A DNA stretch of 64,000 nt from Posidonia oceanica (GCA_037176725.1 JAZBRS010000077.1:6324001-6388000), one strand, 5' to 3'. Shown: positions 11,723 to 24,493, numbered from the stretch's first letter. Program-made: numbers and translations. The notes: generated from the sequence alone by a model not told the origin.

Positions 11723-11966
11723 CTCACCTGCCTTTTCAACAATCTACAACCTTGTCCCTCAAAGCAAGAAGGGACCAAGGCCACAGGTTAGACTCTCCAA
11801 CCTTTGGACATCCAAGCAAGCGGCTCCCCTGGAACCTCTACGGAAGACACCAAAGCAGAGGACTCCAACCCCACCTACAAGCTCTCCTGCTTCCTTAGCA
11901 ACCCACGGCCTTGCCCCTCTAAGCAAGAAGGGGCCAGGGCCACAGACTGAATGCCCATTGGCGAAC
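11647..11966 (+). repeat. 159-bp direct duplication in the linker
   Basis: The segment starting 'ggacatccaa' at 11647 recurs from 11806 with moderate divergence. Both copies end in a 'caagaaggg...ccacag' block. The period of 159 bp is a multiple of three, so it does not shift the frame. Confidence 0.75.
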
Positions 11967-13862
11967 CGCCTCCACCGCAGAGGTAAACATAGGGGCCAAC
12001 CTCCTACCATTATGAATAATTTCTTTCCCGCATTTAATTCCTGCATTTTGTTTTCGCATGATTTACTTTCCAGCAATTTACTTCCTAGTTTAGATAGTAG
12101 TGGGGAAGGTAAGCGAGGGCAAGGCAGGGACGGCTTAACTGCCACCGTGTCCTTGCAAAAAGTATCTAATCACTCTACTAAATGTGCAGGTCGGGACAGG
12201 AAGGAGCCGATCACCCAAACTGTAAAAGTATGTCACTATACCACAGCATTGCCACAGGAGCTAGCCACGTCGCATGCCATCTTCCTGGTCGAAGAAGTGT
12301 CAAATATCACTGGCGAAAACATTGGAAACTATGAAGTCTTTGAGCTGGTGGATACAGAAGAGGACCCAGATGAAGAATCGGTAGACCTTGCCATCTTCGA
12401 AGAAATGATGAAGAAATACGATGAGCAGACCAAGGCTGCTGCTGAAGAAACAGAGGAAGTCAATCTGGGCACTGAAGATGATCCAAGACCAGTACGAATA
12501 AGCTCTGCCCTCAACTCAGATGAACGGACCAGAATGGAAAGACTACTCAAAAAGTATATGAAGGTACTGGCCTTCTCCTACGGAGAAATGCCTGGGCTTG
12601 ATTCACTACTGGTGGTGCACAGGCTCCCTCTCAAGCCAGGCGCTAAGACAGCGAAGCAAAAGCTCCGGCGTCTACGTCCTGACCTCACTCTAAAAGTCAA
12701 AGAGGAGATAGACAAGCTGCACAAAGCGAAGTTCATCAGAGTTGTGGTGTATCCAGAATGGATTGCCAACATAGTTCCAGTGATAAAGAAAGATGGCAAA
12801 GTGCGCGTGTGCATTGACTACAGAAACCTCAATGAAGCATGCCCAAAAGACAATTTCCCTCTTCCGCACATAGACATCCTCATAGACAACATTGTAGGCC
12901 ATGAGATGCTTTCATTCATGGACGGTTTCTCCGGTTACAACCAGATTAAACTTGCAGAGGAAGACTAGGAGAAAACCGCATTTACTACTCCATGGGGGAC
13001 CTACTGCTATGTAGTCATGCCGCTCGGATTAAAGAACGCCGGAGTCACCTATCAGAGGGCAATGATGGCAATCTTTCACGACATGATACACGATTGCATG
13101 GAGTGCTATGTGGATGACCTGTTAGTAAAGTCAAAAACAAGAGAGGGACACTTTGAAGCACTAGAAAGAGTACTCCAGAGAGCAGACCAGTACAATCTCA
13201 GAATGAATCCCAAGAAATGTATCTTCGGGGTCACTGCAAGAAAGCTGCTGGGCTTCATAGTGAGCAAAAGGGGCATAGAAGTGGATCCCACCAAAGTCAA
13301 AGCTATAACAGCCATGCCACCGTCGAGGAACATCAAGGAACTTAGAGGACTCATAGGGAGGCTACAGTTCATCCGAAGATTCATCACTCAGCATGCAGAA
13401 AAGTGTAGACCATTCTATGAGCTCTTAAAAGGTGGTGCAGAATTCAGGTGGGATCACACCTGTCAGAAGGCCTTCGATGAGCTGAAACTCTACCTCCTCA
13501 ACCCTCCAGTATTGATTGCTCCAATCCCTGAGAGGCCATTGCTACTCTACTTGGCCATTACTGATAACTCGGTGGGTGTTGTCCTTGCACAACACGACGA
13601 AACTGGGAGGAAGGAGAAAGCAGTTTATTACCTTAGTAGAACATTCATCGAATATGAGAGGAAGTACTCCCAGATCGAGAGACACTGCTTAGCCTTAGTA
13701 TGGGCCTCACAAAAGCTCAGACACTATTTTCTTGCACACAAAGTCTGCTACTTAGCCAAGATGGACCCCATCAAGTACATGTTCGAGAAACTAGCATTGT
13801 CCGGAAGGCTAGCACAATGGCAAATGCTCCTTACTGAGTTCGACCTACAATTCATCACCTAG
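11723..13862 (+). pseudogene. pol: Beta reverse transcriptase and RNase H
   Basis: RT copies the RNA into DNA; RNase H removes the RNA strand. After a linker and the putative intron, an acidic block (about 12330-12430) precedes RT. RT motifs: KQKLRRLRPDL (12655), VRVCIDYRNLNEACP (12800), the motif-A aspartate in SFMDGFSGYNQI (about 12915) and the catalytic YVDD (about 13108). RNase H begins near 13440; its first Asp in ITDNSVGVVLAQ and the Glu in QIERHCLALVW are present. TAG at 12966-12968 and at 13860-13862 break it; both fit CAG-to-TAG. No frameshift is seen, so apart from stops the catalytic residues look intact. Confidence 0.9.
11983..12189 (+). other. Putative intron between protease and RT
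   Basis: Donor AG|GTAAAC at 11982/11983 and acceptor TGTGCAG| at 12189 enclose 207 bp that is much more T-rich than its flanks. It sits where Ogre elements are known to carry a spliced intron. Its length is a multiple of three and it is open in the RT frame, so splicing would not change the frame. Confidence 0.5.
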
Positions 13863-14417
13863 AAGGCAATCAAGGGGCAAGCCATCGTGGACCAACTCGC
13901 TGGGCTACCTGTGTCAGAGTATCAGCCAGTGTCAATAGATTTCCTAGACGAGGAAATACTGGCAATCAATAGTGTCATGCCACTCATCAGAGAATGGACC
14001 CTCTATTTCGATGGAGCGCTTAATTCACAAGGCACTGGACTAGGGGCAACACTCCTCACCCCAGAGGGTGTCGTTCTCCCCGCTGCAGCGCAACTACTCT
14101 TCTCAGCGAGTAACAACATTGCAGAATACGAGGCACTCATTCTAGGGCTCCGAATGGCTCTCGATCTAGGGGCAAGAAGGCTGAAAGTGGTTGGGGACTC
14201 ACAGCTTGTCATACGACAAGTCCTCAACAAATACAAAACCCTCTCGCCAAAGCTACAGGAATACCGCAACCTGGCTAAAACCTTACTGAAGAAATTTGAC
14301 CGGGTTATATATGTCCACGCTCTTAGAAGCAACAACATCTTGGCTGATTCAATAGCCTCATTGGCATCCTCGCTCCCCTTCAGCTCAGGGATAGATGAGC
14401 AATCCATCATGGTGTGA
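13863..14417 (+). pseudogene. pol: Beta second RNase H (aRNH type)
   Basis: A second RNase H fold lies between RNase H 1 and the integrase, the mark of the Tat/Ogre group. Catalytic acids read D (LYFDGALN, about 14008), E (NNIAEYEAL, about 14127), D (VVGDSQLV, about 14200) and D (NNILADSIASL, about 14345). It is in the same frame as RT and ends at TGA 14415-14417, for which CGA-to-TGA is the simplest origin since homology continues past it. Confidence 0.87.
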
Positions 14418-15800
14418 AGAATCAGCACCCCAATAGTGGGGTCTACCACTGAATGGGTTGAGGAACTCAGAGAGGAACTAAACCAGGAAAGCTTAATATG
14501 CATAGAGGTCTGTTATCAAGGAGTTACAGAAGTAAACAATGATGGCAACCTGTGGTATTATGACATACAGAATTATGTACAAGATCGCGCCTTCCCAGCC
14601 TATGCGACTCCCAAGAACAAAGAAGCACTGAGGAGGATGGCTACCAAATACTACATCAGAGCCAACAAACTCTTTTGGAGAACGCCCCTAGGGATTGAAC
14701 TCCGGTGTGTGGATACATCTAAGTCGGCCAAGATCCTCAAGGAAACACATGAGGGAGTCTGCGGAGGCCACATCAACTCCCAGTTCATGGCTAAAATGAT
14801 CATCAGAAGGGGATACTACTGGCCAACCATGGAAGCTGACTACGCAAGTAAAGTCAAGCGATGCAAGAGCTGCCAACTGCATGCCAACAAGATCCATGCT
14901 CTGGCTTCAGTGCTTCACGCTTTATCAACACCATGGCCTTTCTCCATGTGGGCCTTTGATGTGGTGGGAACTATCCATCAGGGAAAGGGCAACACATTCA
15001 TCCTGGCGGCAATGGAATACTTCACCAAATGGGCCGAGGCAGAGGCATTTGCAAACATCAAGGCCACAACCCTGTGCCGATTCGTACAGTGAAATATCAT
15101 CGCAAGGTTCGAGGTGCCTAAAACCTTAGTAGCAGACAACAGACCAACCTTCATCTCAAAAGAGTTCAAGCGGTTGTGCCAAAAATTCGATATCACTCTA
15201 CACCACTCTTCCCCATATTACCCGCAAGGGAACGGTCAAGCAGAAGCTACTAACAAAACCTTAATCAAAATCATTAAAAAGATGGTAGAAGACGCTAAGG
15301 GATCAGATTGGTCAGATAAGCTTGTTAATGCATTATGGGCATACCGCACCACCATAAAGACGGCAACGGGTCAAACCCCCTATGCTTTAGCCTTTGGTAT
15401 GGAAGCAGTGGTCTCATACGAGATCCTGATCCCCTCATTAAGAGTTAAGATTGATAGGTGAATGTCTGCCGAAGAAAAGAGGCAAGCTTTACTCCTTCAT
15501 TTGGAACTCCTTGATGAGAAACGGCTGGCAGCTGCCGAGCATACGCGTGTCTACCAACAGAGGTTAACCAAGGCTTACCAGAAGAAAGTAATCGAATGCA
15601 AGTTTAAAATTGGTGATCTAGTGCTTAAAGAAGTGTTGCCCTACAATAAGCCCCACCCTAAGGGAAAGTTAAAGCTAAATTGGGAAGGACCCTACATAGT
15701 GGTTGCTGTATATCTAGGGAATGCTTATTGACTGTCCCATAACGGAACGGATCTTCCTGACCCTTGGAATGCAATGCACCTGAAAAGGTACTACCCTTGA
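14418..15800 (+). pseudogene. pol: Beta integrase, end of pol
   Basis: Integrase inserts the DNA copy. The N-terminal zinc finger has H...H (HEGVCGGHINS, about 14748) and C-x2-C (CKSCQLH, about 14864). The catalytic core has D in FDVVGTI (about 14957), D in VADNRPTF (about 15135; the usual DNG reads DNR) and E in GNGQAEATN (about 15243). The C-terminal WEGPYIVV and MHLKRYYP blocks end at the natural TGA 15798-15800. TGA codons at 15090, 15459 and 15729 interrupt one continuous frame; each is one transition from Trp or Arg. No chromodomain seen. Confidence 0.9.
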
Positions 15801-17346
15801 TCAGCATGTCTATATCACTAAAGAGACCTAGGGCCTAACACCAAGCTAGAAAAGGGAGAAATTCCCAAAGCCAATAGGAAGAGGAACACCTGGGGAACCC
15901 ATGCCTTATCCTGTCTCCACATACACATCGCACGGGAAGGTAAGGAAAAGGTAGGCTCAGAGAGGAGGCTTAGAGTACGAACTGCTTGCCAAAGCAACTT
16001 AAAAAGCGTCAAGAATAGACGGCGGCAAAAACCGCCCAAACAGAGAGGAAAAAAGGCAGCAAAGAAGCTATCCAAGTAAGGAACCAACGAAAAGAGACAG
16101 TAAAAGAAACTGTCTGACTAAAAGAGGTCAGCAAAGAGCTGTCCAAAGAGCGGAAGAGAGCATGGCAAAAGCTATCTATGCATCTAAAAGTATAAACCAT
16201 AGAAAGACGCATTAAGGACTAAAGAAAGGCAAGTAGAAATCAAGGCCTAAGCCAAAACCGAGAGTTCACTAAATCCCGAAACTTCCCCTATCCTATTCTC
16301 ACTAACAGGCAAGGAGTAAGCAACCCTAGGTGGTCAAGGACTGAAAGGGCCCAGGGGGTAGCAACCCAAGTAAGGACTGGTGTGTGGACCGAAGTCTTTT
16401 AAAAAGGGTGCAGGCATGACCCAAGGGACACGCCCACAAATATAAGGCCCACTCATCTGGTTGAAACAAACCCCAAGGCTAATGCTTAAGATAGGTACTC
16501 ATCTTTCCCCATTAGAAGAACCCAAAATCAAAAAAAATCATATAAACCAAAAATCCAAAAAAAATCAAACAACCCAAAAAACCAAAAAAATCATACAACC
16601 AAAAATCCAAAAAAAATCATACAACCCAAAAAACCAAAAAAATCATATAACCAAAATCCAAAAAAATCACATAACTCAAAACACCAAAAAAAAAAAAATT
16701 TACAAAACTTAAAAAAAAAAAAAAAAAAACCAAGACATCCAACCTACATACAAGTGAAAACTTAGTAAGTAGGAAAACCGGAGTTAATCTGGCCAATGAT
16801 GCAACTATCGACTCACCAGGATTCGGAGTTAGTGTCCTACTCAAGCGTGTCTCACGGCTTGGGTGCGCTCTCTCAACAAAGACATTACTAGCATAATGAT
16901 CTTTAGAGCATCCATGGATGACTCATAATCAGCGTCTACTGGGCTCTGATTTCCATCTCTTTAGCTGAGGCCAGAAATTAATTCCCTCCACCCATTTAAA
17001 ATAAACATGCATTAACATCTATTATGCCCCTTGTTGATTAATTAACTTAGCCTAAATCTTTTCATTTGACATACTTTCTCTTTGATTAATTAGTTAACTT
17101 AGCCAAATCTTTCGCCAAGGGAGGTATGCTCATTGATTACTAACAAGAAAAGTAAGCATGTGTAGCAAGCAAAGCGAAACAAAAACCTTTCTTATGAATA
17201 TTCACAAGTACAGACTCTGCCAAAAGAAAAGTACAGACTCTAACAAAAACAAAGGTACAAGCTCAATGACCGGACTCGCCGCTACCCTCACGTCTGCCGC
17301 CTGGAGGCCTCGGCGTGGGCCGCACCACAGAAGACGTCGCTCTGCT
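15801..17346. other. Beta spacer after pol
   Basis: No coding sequence recognised. 15800-16450 is unique-looking and purine-rich. 16500-16735 is an A-rich minisatellite (separate entry). 16740-17263 is AT-rich spacer. Reading antisense, the mobile-domain gene continues open past its TAG at 17349-17347 to a TGA near 17266, which may be the original end. Confidence 0.6.
16500..16735. repeat. A-rich minisatellite
   Basis: Degenerate tandem copies of a unit of about 22-25 bp built on 'aaccaaaaaaatcatacaa', ending in two long poly-A runs. Low complexity; no coding reading is credible. Confidence 0.8.
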
Positions 17347-20300
17347 CTAGCTCCTCTCCCGAGACGCCCTCAGTATAGAACAAACCATCTCAAGATGAGG
17401 AGAAGAGCGCGCCCTCGAAATCTGCTCAGCTGTCAGAGCCCTAGAATGCCCTGACCCCGCAGGAGTTGCAGCAACAGGACCAGGAATGTCAGTGTCAGGA
17501 AGAACCACGGCAATTGTCACCTGAGCCACCGCCAATTGTGCCTCCAACTCCTGTATCCGCTGGCTACAACCAACGCTCAACTGCAGTAAAGAAGACAGCA
17601 ATCCCAGAGTTAGAATAATTAAGCAAGAAGGTTAGTAGTAGTCAAATGTGCTCAAGTAGAAAAGGAGTTACCATTCTTGTGGAGTCTACCTCAAAACGTG
17701 CCCTGGCTGTCTCCCTCTCAGATGCGGCAACACAAGCCTCTAACTCCTAGATGCGGCTGTCACTCTCCTACTCCACCTGACTAAGATGCCCCTGTAACTC
17801 CTCAGCATGCCCCAAGGCATCGTTTAGCTGGCTCTGAGTAGGACCAGTGGCCAGAGGCGTGTGGATCAAATCCATCATCGCTTGAATCTGCACAATGAAG
17901 CCATACGAGTTAGAGGATAGATATTTACAAGTACTTAAAGTAGGGAAAGTGCGGAAATACCTTTGAATCACGAGCTCGGACCTCCTCAGCAAGCACGCCC
18001 TCGGCATGGGAAGCGGCTGGACCTGTGGTGGCAGTAGGGGTAGGCTCTGCACTTGTTGAAGCACCCTCGGCCTGTATCAAAGTAAAGACGACAATTAGAC
18101 AAGCAGAAACAGGTACCAACAACTAACAAAGGGAAACACTACTCACTCGTGCTCAAAGCTCGTCCATCTGGGACAGGAGCTCGTCCCTCTCCCTCACCAG
18201 CTCCGCCACTCTCAAGGAGTGCTCCTCTTGTTGAGTCCTGCACACCTCAGTCATCCCCTCTAAAGCGTCCATCTGCACAAACAAGGGAGATGCATAAGCA
18301 AGTGAACAAGTAAAGGGGTAGTCAAATAACACAACACCGGGAGGGATTGCTTACCAGCTCCTCAATATGGCTGCGGGCAATCACCAACTCACGACAAAGG
18401 TCGCCGACGCTCTCACTAGGACCCATGCCCATTGGTACATTGGAGCGACCATAAAAGACGTCACGGTGGAAGACGATTAAACGGCTAAACTCAGAATCAA
18501 ACTAGGTCCTCCACGCCGCCTCTGTCTCTGCAGAACCACTAGAAAGAGGCTCTGTGCCACGCGAGCGCTAGTTCTCAAGCTACTCTCCAAACCGCTGAGG
18601 AGCATCACTCCGACCTCCCTAAATGGATCCTCGAGAGCAATCCGCAGGACCCGGCGCCGGAATGACCTGCTGAAGGCCGAACTGTCACAGGACACGGCCC
18701 ACCTGGATGTAGTGACACTAGAAGAGGCTAAAAAGCCAGCACTCCCGAAAGAACAAGTGGGAACCGCACGCCATGGGCTCCTCATCAGCATGCTCACCCT
18801 CAGAGTAGGGTCTCCAGACGACCTGCAAGCACAAATCAGTCAAAAACCAGTAAACTGTGCAAGAGAGAGGGACCTAAGCACTGAAACTCACCCACTCCTC
18901 TAGGAGGATCTCTAACAAGAAGCGGCCTAGATGTCTCACAGGACGAATCCGCTCCATAGCCAGCTGCACCTCGCTCCACCGCCGAGCCCGGGGAAACTCA
19001 ACGGGACCATCTCCCGGCACTCCAGGTCGGAGGTACACGAAGTGCTCAAAGCTCCAGGTCTGTCACACAAAGCAACAATTCCAAGACAGCAATAGTCAAA
19101 CAAATAGCAGGCAAGCAAATAAATAAAACACAAACCTGGAAAAGAGGCAGACAGCCTGAAAGAGAGCTGGTCTGGCCCGTAGCAAAAGACTCTAGCCGGG
19201 AGATCAAATAGACCAACACGGCTAAGCCCCAAGAGTATCTACCAATCCTCTCCACCTGAAGAAGGAGAGGAGCAAAACCGGCATGTAACATCTGAGAAGA
19301 CGTGCCGAAGAAGAGCCTATGAAATAGAATGGACAAAAAGAGCTGGAGCTGCTGGTCCGCTATCTTCGGGGTCACCTCGTCAGCAAGAGGAAGGTTGTCC
19401 AATCGGTCCTTCAGCCACTTGATGTTGATGCGTGTATGGAAGCGACCAGAAGGGGGAGGTCGTACACCATAACAAGCCTCTAGCTCGGCACTATAGTCAG
19501 GCTGCAAAGGCACTATCACAGGCTCTTTGTCAACCCTCAGACCCACCAGCCGCACTACGTCCTCCAAGGTAATCATCATCTCACCTACGTGAAAGATGAA
19601 GCTGCCGGAACTCTTGTTGTACCTCTCAGCAAAAGAAACCAGCAGTCCCAAGTGAATCTTGAAAGGCATGATCTCCAAGAAATGGCCGAAGCCCATCCCA
19701 GCAAGTCTCACCCGCTGGAACTCTGGGAGGTCGAGGTACGTCTCGTGCGAGTCAGTCCAGCTAGAGCACGTCCAGCTCGACAATGGCATCTGGCATAAAA
19801 ACATTAAAAACATTAGTAACTTAATAATAATCAAGCAAAGTAACTTAATAAAAGCCGAAAGACACATAAACCTCACCTGTCCTAGCTCTGCGAGCTCTAC
19901 CACTGTACGGGCTCTCCTGGGAGGAGAAGGGGACGCACCTGGATCAGGAGCACCCCCATCACCAACCTCAAGCGGGACAGGAGACGGCACACATGGCCGC
20001 CTCGCCCGGAGCTTGCGGGGACGAGAGGAACTCGCCTCCACAGTGGAAGGACCGGCCTCGTCCCTCCTCATCTCAGCCTCCTCATCAGAAGCCCTGAAAT
20101 GGTATCGCAAGCAAAGCATAGTCAGATAAAACCATTAATTCTCTTAATTGTTTCCCTAAACGCTAAGTAGTCCACGTAACCAACCAAAAGGGAAAGAAAT
20201 GCATCACTTTAACTAACCAACTTAAACTTAAAATTTAATCCTTAAAGATAATTTCTTTAAAAAACCCATCTTTTTTTAACTAAACCCATCTTTTTAACTA

Positions 20301-21585
20301 AACCCATCTTTTTAATCAACTCTTTTTAAAACCCATCTTTTTAATCAACCCTTTTAAAACCTATCTTTTTAATCAACCCTTTTAAAACCCGTCTTTTTTT
20401 AATCCATCCTTTTAAAATCAATCCTTTTGAAAAATCCATCCTTTTAAAATCAATCCTTTTGAAAAATCCGTCCTTTTAAAGTCAATCCTTTTGAAAAAAA
20501 AATCCATCCTTTTAATCAATCCTTTAAAAATCAATCTTTTAAAAATCGATCTTTTTAAAGCAAATACATCAATCTTCTTTTTAAATCCATCTCATTTTTA
20601 AATCCATCTTTTTAATCCTCCTTTTAATCCATCTTATTTTTAAAATCCATCTCATTTTTAAATCCATCTTTTTAAATCCACCTTCTTTTTAATCCATCTT
20701 TTTAAAATCCATCCTTTAAGATTTATCTTTTAAAGTTATAAAAGATCATCCTTTTTAAAGTCCAACTCTAATAGCCTAACTTTAAAATTAAAAAATCCAA
20801 CCCTAAACCAACTTAAGCCTTTCACTAATCCATATAGGTAACAAAAATGTCATTTAACAAACCAATTAAGGATTAACAACTAGATCCTTTTACATGTTTA
20901 AACCCTAAAATCGAATCCCCACATTTAAATTTCAAAAATTAATAAAATCTCTTAAAATTTTGGGAAAAATTCGCCATAACCTCCCCTACAATTTCGACTA
21001 AAAATTTTTATTTCCCTACAAATTTGCAACACGCATACACATTCGCACAAAAAAGGACTAAATAAACATCCAAATATCCATAAAAATGGATTTCCATTCA
21101 CATTCCACATAAAAATTACCATTCACATCATCATCATTTTAACATAACTTTAAATAACTAAATAACTGAATTAAAACCTAAATTTCCACAATTGAATTTA
21201 AATATAAACCTCCGCAACTAAAACCAATTCGAGTTTAGATCTAAAATTGGGACTTAAAAATTCAGATTTAAGAACTAAACTTAAAAACTGAATTAAAGAG
21301 CTGAGTGTTAAAACTGAATTTTTAATTGAATCGTTGGATTTTTAAAAACTGAACGAAATCCTAAGTCATAAATCCTAAATCCTAATTACATTCCTAATTC
21401 AAAAAAATAACCAACGAATAAATAAAGTAAAAAAAAGGGGGAGGAGAGGAAGATTACCTCCGTCGTCGGCGAGACCCATCACTCGGGCACCCCACACTAC
21501 CGCCTTCATCGCCGCTTGCCATCAGGGAGGAGGAAGGAGGAACAAGAATGTCCACACCGTCACCTTCACTGCCGTCGCTGGCCAT
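17347..21585 (-). pseudogene. Antisense plant-mobile-domain gene with coiled-coil tail, nine exons
   Basis: Plant mobile domain (MAIN/MAIL-type) protein; host members are nuclear and linked to silencing and genome stability. My exon model (plus coordinates, minus strand): 21585-21458, 20093-19877, 19789-19136, 19059-18892, 18822-18355, 18272-18147, 18071-17961, 17887-17672, 17580-17347. All eight introns are GT...AG. Intron 1 joins in frame across a codon; the other seven are phase 0. The domain shows GFGHFLEIMPFKI, MITLEDVVRLVGLRV, YSWGLAVLVYL and TWSFEHF. Exons 6-9 are Glu/Arg/Gln-rich, coiled-coil-like. Nine in-frame TAG/TGA codons, the first at 18720, make it a pseudogene; each fits one transition. 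It runs antisense to Beta pol. Start uncertain; the ATG at 21585 is my choice. Confidence 0.8.
20260..20760. repeat. TTTTAATCC minisatellite in intron 1 of the mobile-domain gene
   Basis: About 30 degenerate copies of a 14-20-bp unit built on 'tttttaatccatcc' or 'ccttttaaaatcaat'. It lies within the 1364-bp first intron (21457-20094), pyrimidine-rich on the plus strand. Confidence 0.85.
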
Positions 21586-22129
21586 CAAAGGAGGAGGAAG
21601 TGAGAACCCCCCACGCCGTCGTCGCCGCACCACGCCGGAGCCGTCGCCAGCTGGAGGAGCACGCACTGACGCCGGAGAGAGGGGGAGGGAAGAAATGGTT
21701 TGAAGCCGTTGGAAAACAGGGGCAACGGCCAGTTTTGGCTACTAGACTCGTAACCTGGTCGCCAGTAGAAGAGGCGACTCAGTTAGATGCCTCTTCCATG
21801 GGCACCTTAACCAGCTCTTCGCGCGTCGACTTTCTCGCCTCGATTTGAACCCTCTGAAGGAGTGCGAAGCTAGTCGCCCTAAAAATAGGCGACTCAACAG
21901 GGTGCCAAAAAAGGCAGTGGCTAACAACGGCAGAGGTTTTTTTTTCATCCCTTAATTCCCCTCTAAAACACAAACCTATACATTAACAAACGACAAAACA
22001 CAATTCAGAAGCTAAAATATGATTCAACCCAAAATGTAATTCAAGAACTGAAACATAATTCAACCCGAACTTAAACTTAAAAGATAAGACATGGTTCAAC
22101 CCAACTTAAAATTAAAATTCAAGACATAA

Positions 22130-23488
22130 TCAGCCATGCATTGCCATGCTCGAGCGGTTGAGCCCAAGCATCTTCAGGAATTCCTGCTTGTCAACAACAT
22201 ACTTTTGAGGAGTGGGGCAGCACCATGCGTACCACTTCAAGTACTTCGCCTCCTGGGACTCCCGAGCAGTTGCAGAAAACCGAGGCGCACTCAGAGACAC
22301 TCGCCTACCAATATAAACCCAACGAGCTATGTACTCCAGGACCATTTGCTCATCCCGGTCACCGTCTTCCTTGCGAACGCAGATCGGAGGGGTCAGAACT
22401 GCATCAGCTTGGACAACTAGCTCCTGATTCAGCAGACGGGGGCAACGATGGATGGGATACAGCACAAATGATGTGGCACCTGCCAGGACAAGCTCTAGGT
22501 CACTGTGAACTGTGCTCATCACCCGTGCTTTATGAGCTCCAGGTAGCTTCGGAGCAAAGTCAAAATCCTATAGTGACAAGCATCCCAAATGGAGAATGGA
22601 GTCATGGAAGCTCAGACCTGTGAAATCCGTATCACAACGGCAATGGGACATGAACCACTTGTGTAGCAACAGTGGAGAACTGAAGAATTTCCCTAAACAA
22701 CAGGCACTGGTGAGCCCCTCCATGGTGTAAGCCAGCACAGCAGGAGCCAAGCACAAATCTGGACGAACAACGACCAACATCAGGAGATCCACATGGTGAA
22801 GATCCATTGTGAAATTTGCATCTGCAAACAAGGCAAGGCCGCCAACTGCCACAAACAAGCACTTCCTCAGCTCTTCTTCAGCAAGTTGTCTGGTACTAAG
22901 AACCTCCCACAGGCCTCAAAGAAAGAGTCTCCCTGAGTGCATCAAAGCCTTGCTAGCCTCTAGGTCCATTGCTAAATACCCGCCTATCTTCCTGGAACCC
23001 ACTATCTTGACGGAAATGACGAAGCGATCATCTGCCGCCTCAGTAGATTCCGTCGCCAACCCAAGCAAAGAGGATACCTCCTCACACATAATCAATGTCT
23101 CTCCGCAAGGAAGATTGAAGGTGTTGGAGGAACCATTCCAAAAAGCCATCAAGGCATGCAACAATGGCCAAGGCACAGGCGTGCGAATCAAGTCAAGGAG
23201 CTTGTCAAAACCACTGCACCCGAAGAGATGTCTGTTGTTCTCTGCACAATTGATCAAGCCAGCCACCCATGGCAGAGTATACCGAAAGGAATTGTGGAAG
23301 TCCGGGCATCCCGTGAGGTTCACTATGGCCTAAACAAGCAACCCTTAGAGGCTAAACCACAAAGAAAGCATGCAAACACTAAGAGGAGAACACACTTGGT
23401 CATTCCGGATAGCTTTCATCAAGTGGTTGGGGATATCAACCACCATCTTCACTTGGAAGGTCGGAGAAGAGAAGGAAGGAAGCTTCAT
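22130..23488 (-). pseudogene. Antisense mobile-domain-like gene, two exons, two stops
   Basis: I read exon 1 as 23488-23396 (ATG start; donor CAA|GTGTGT is weak) and exon 2 as 23329-22130, joined in phase 0, about 430 codons. Exon 2 stays in one frame, broken only by a TGA near 22916 and a TAG near 22568. Each fits one transition (CGA-to-TGA; CAG- or TGG-to-TAG). Blocks such as LLHALMAFWNGSSNTFNL followed by CEEVSSLLGL line up with LLCAAARFWKPAHHVFRF and LEEVRRICGF in the Delta ORF at 60121-61323, so the two are homologous. I believe this is the DUF7745-like relative of the plant mobile domain; that name is from memory. Antisense to Beta pol. Confidence 0.75.
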
Positions 23489-24493
23489 GGTCAAGATAAG
23501 GGGTTTACTTGTTAGAATGTTTCCTGAAAAGCAAGGACGGCCGTCTTTTATCTCCCCCTATCAAAAGAATCAGGGTTTAAAACGGTTTCTGAATTAAATA
23601 AACCAGGAGAACGCCCATCGCCATCGAAAGCGGTGACTGGTTCAGTCGCCCATGAAAGTGGCAACTAAACCACCAGGACAGACCACTACAAAGCCGAAGA
23701 GTGAACTCTCGCCTTGAGTCCATGCACCACCTGCCACAACTACTGCGAACACCAGACGACACATCGGATTGGCAAGTGAAGGGTTCACCCCCTCACCCAG
23801 TTCTCTTTGCACGGAACCTCTTTTTTTGCCAAATCGAGCTGTGGGACGACGGTCCTTTCTAGAGAGTGCTGGTCATACTCCAGGACGGAAAACACTTGAC
23901 CACAATGAATTGCATTCATTCATTTTGCATATGTCCATATGGTTTGGGACCAACCGTACCCCGTCGGCCTAACCTAGCATATGGACCATTCATTGCATTG
24001 CGTGTTGACCTTGCATTATCATAGTGTGTTTGAATCATCCATCCATGCATTTTCTCATATCATTGGAAGTGAAGCACGGACGGAGCATCGTTCTTCAAGA
24101 GTGTTAGGAACCCTTCAGGCATATGATTCTCCTAGAGCCAACCCAGTTCGTACATATCCTCTGATCAATTCCAATCTGAGTAAAGTCTCAAACAAGATGT
24201 CACACTCTCCTTTCGATCATGCTAGAATAACATCCTGCGATTTCCCCCTTAGTGCTTGCCCGTTGGAACACACATGGTTGACCTAGTCTTGACCTCGGCT
24301 GCGACACAAGATCCGAAACCGACTTGACCCCTCCATGCCTGAGTCTCCAATTTGATGGCAATTTAAACTCTCTTTTTATCTTTTATTTGGCTACTTCAGT
24401 GACAAATTGATTGAGATAGAGCTCCCCTTTTCAAGAAATGCTCAATAGGACATCGTTCTTGCCTTGGACCCAATCTTGTTCCAAGATCAACTC
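23489..24493. other. Beta 3' region before the polypurine tract
   Basis: No gene recognised. It includes the putative upstream region of the antisense gene, hairpin words near 23620-23690 and ordinary mixed sequence to the polypurine tract. Confidence 0.6.

Noticed and set aside
21454..21666. Exon 1 of the mobile-domain gene starting at 21666
   Set aside because: The codon at 21666 is GTG, not ATG, and an in-frame stop lies upstream; I used the ATG at 21585.
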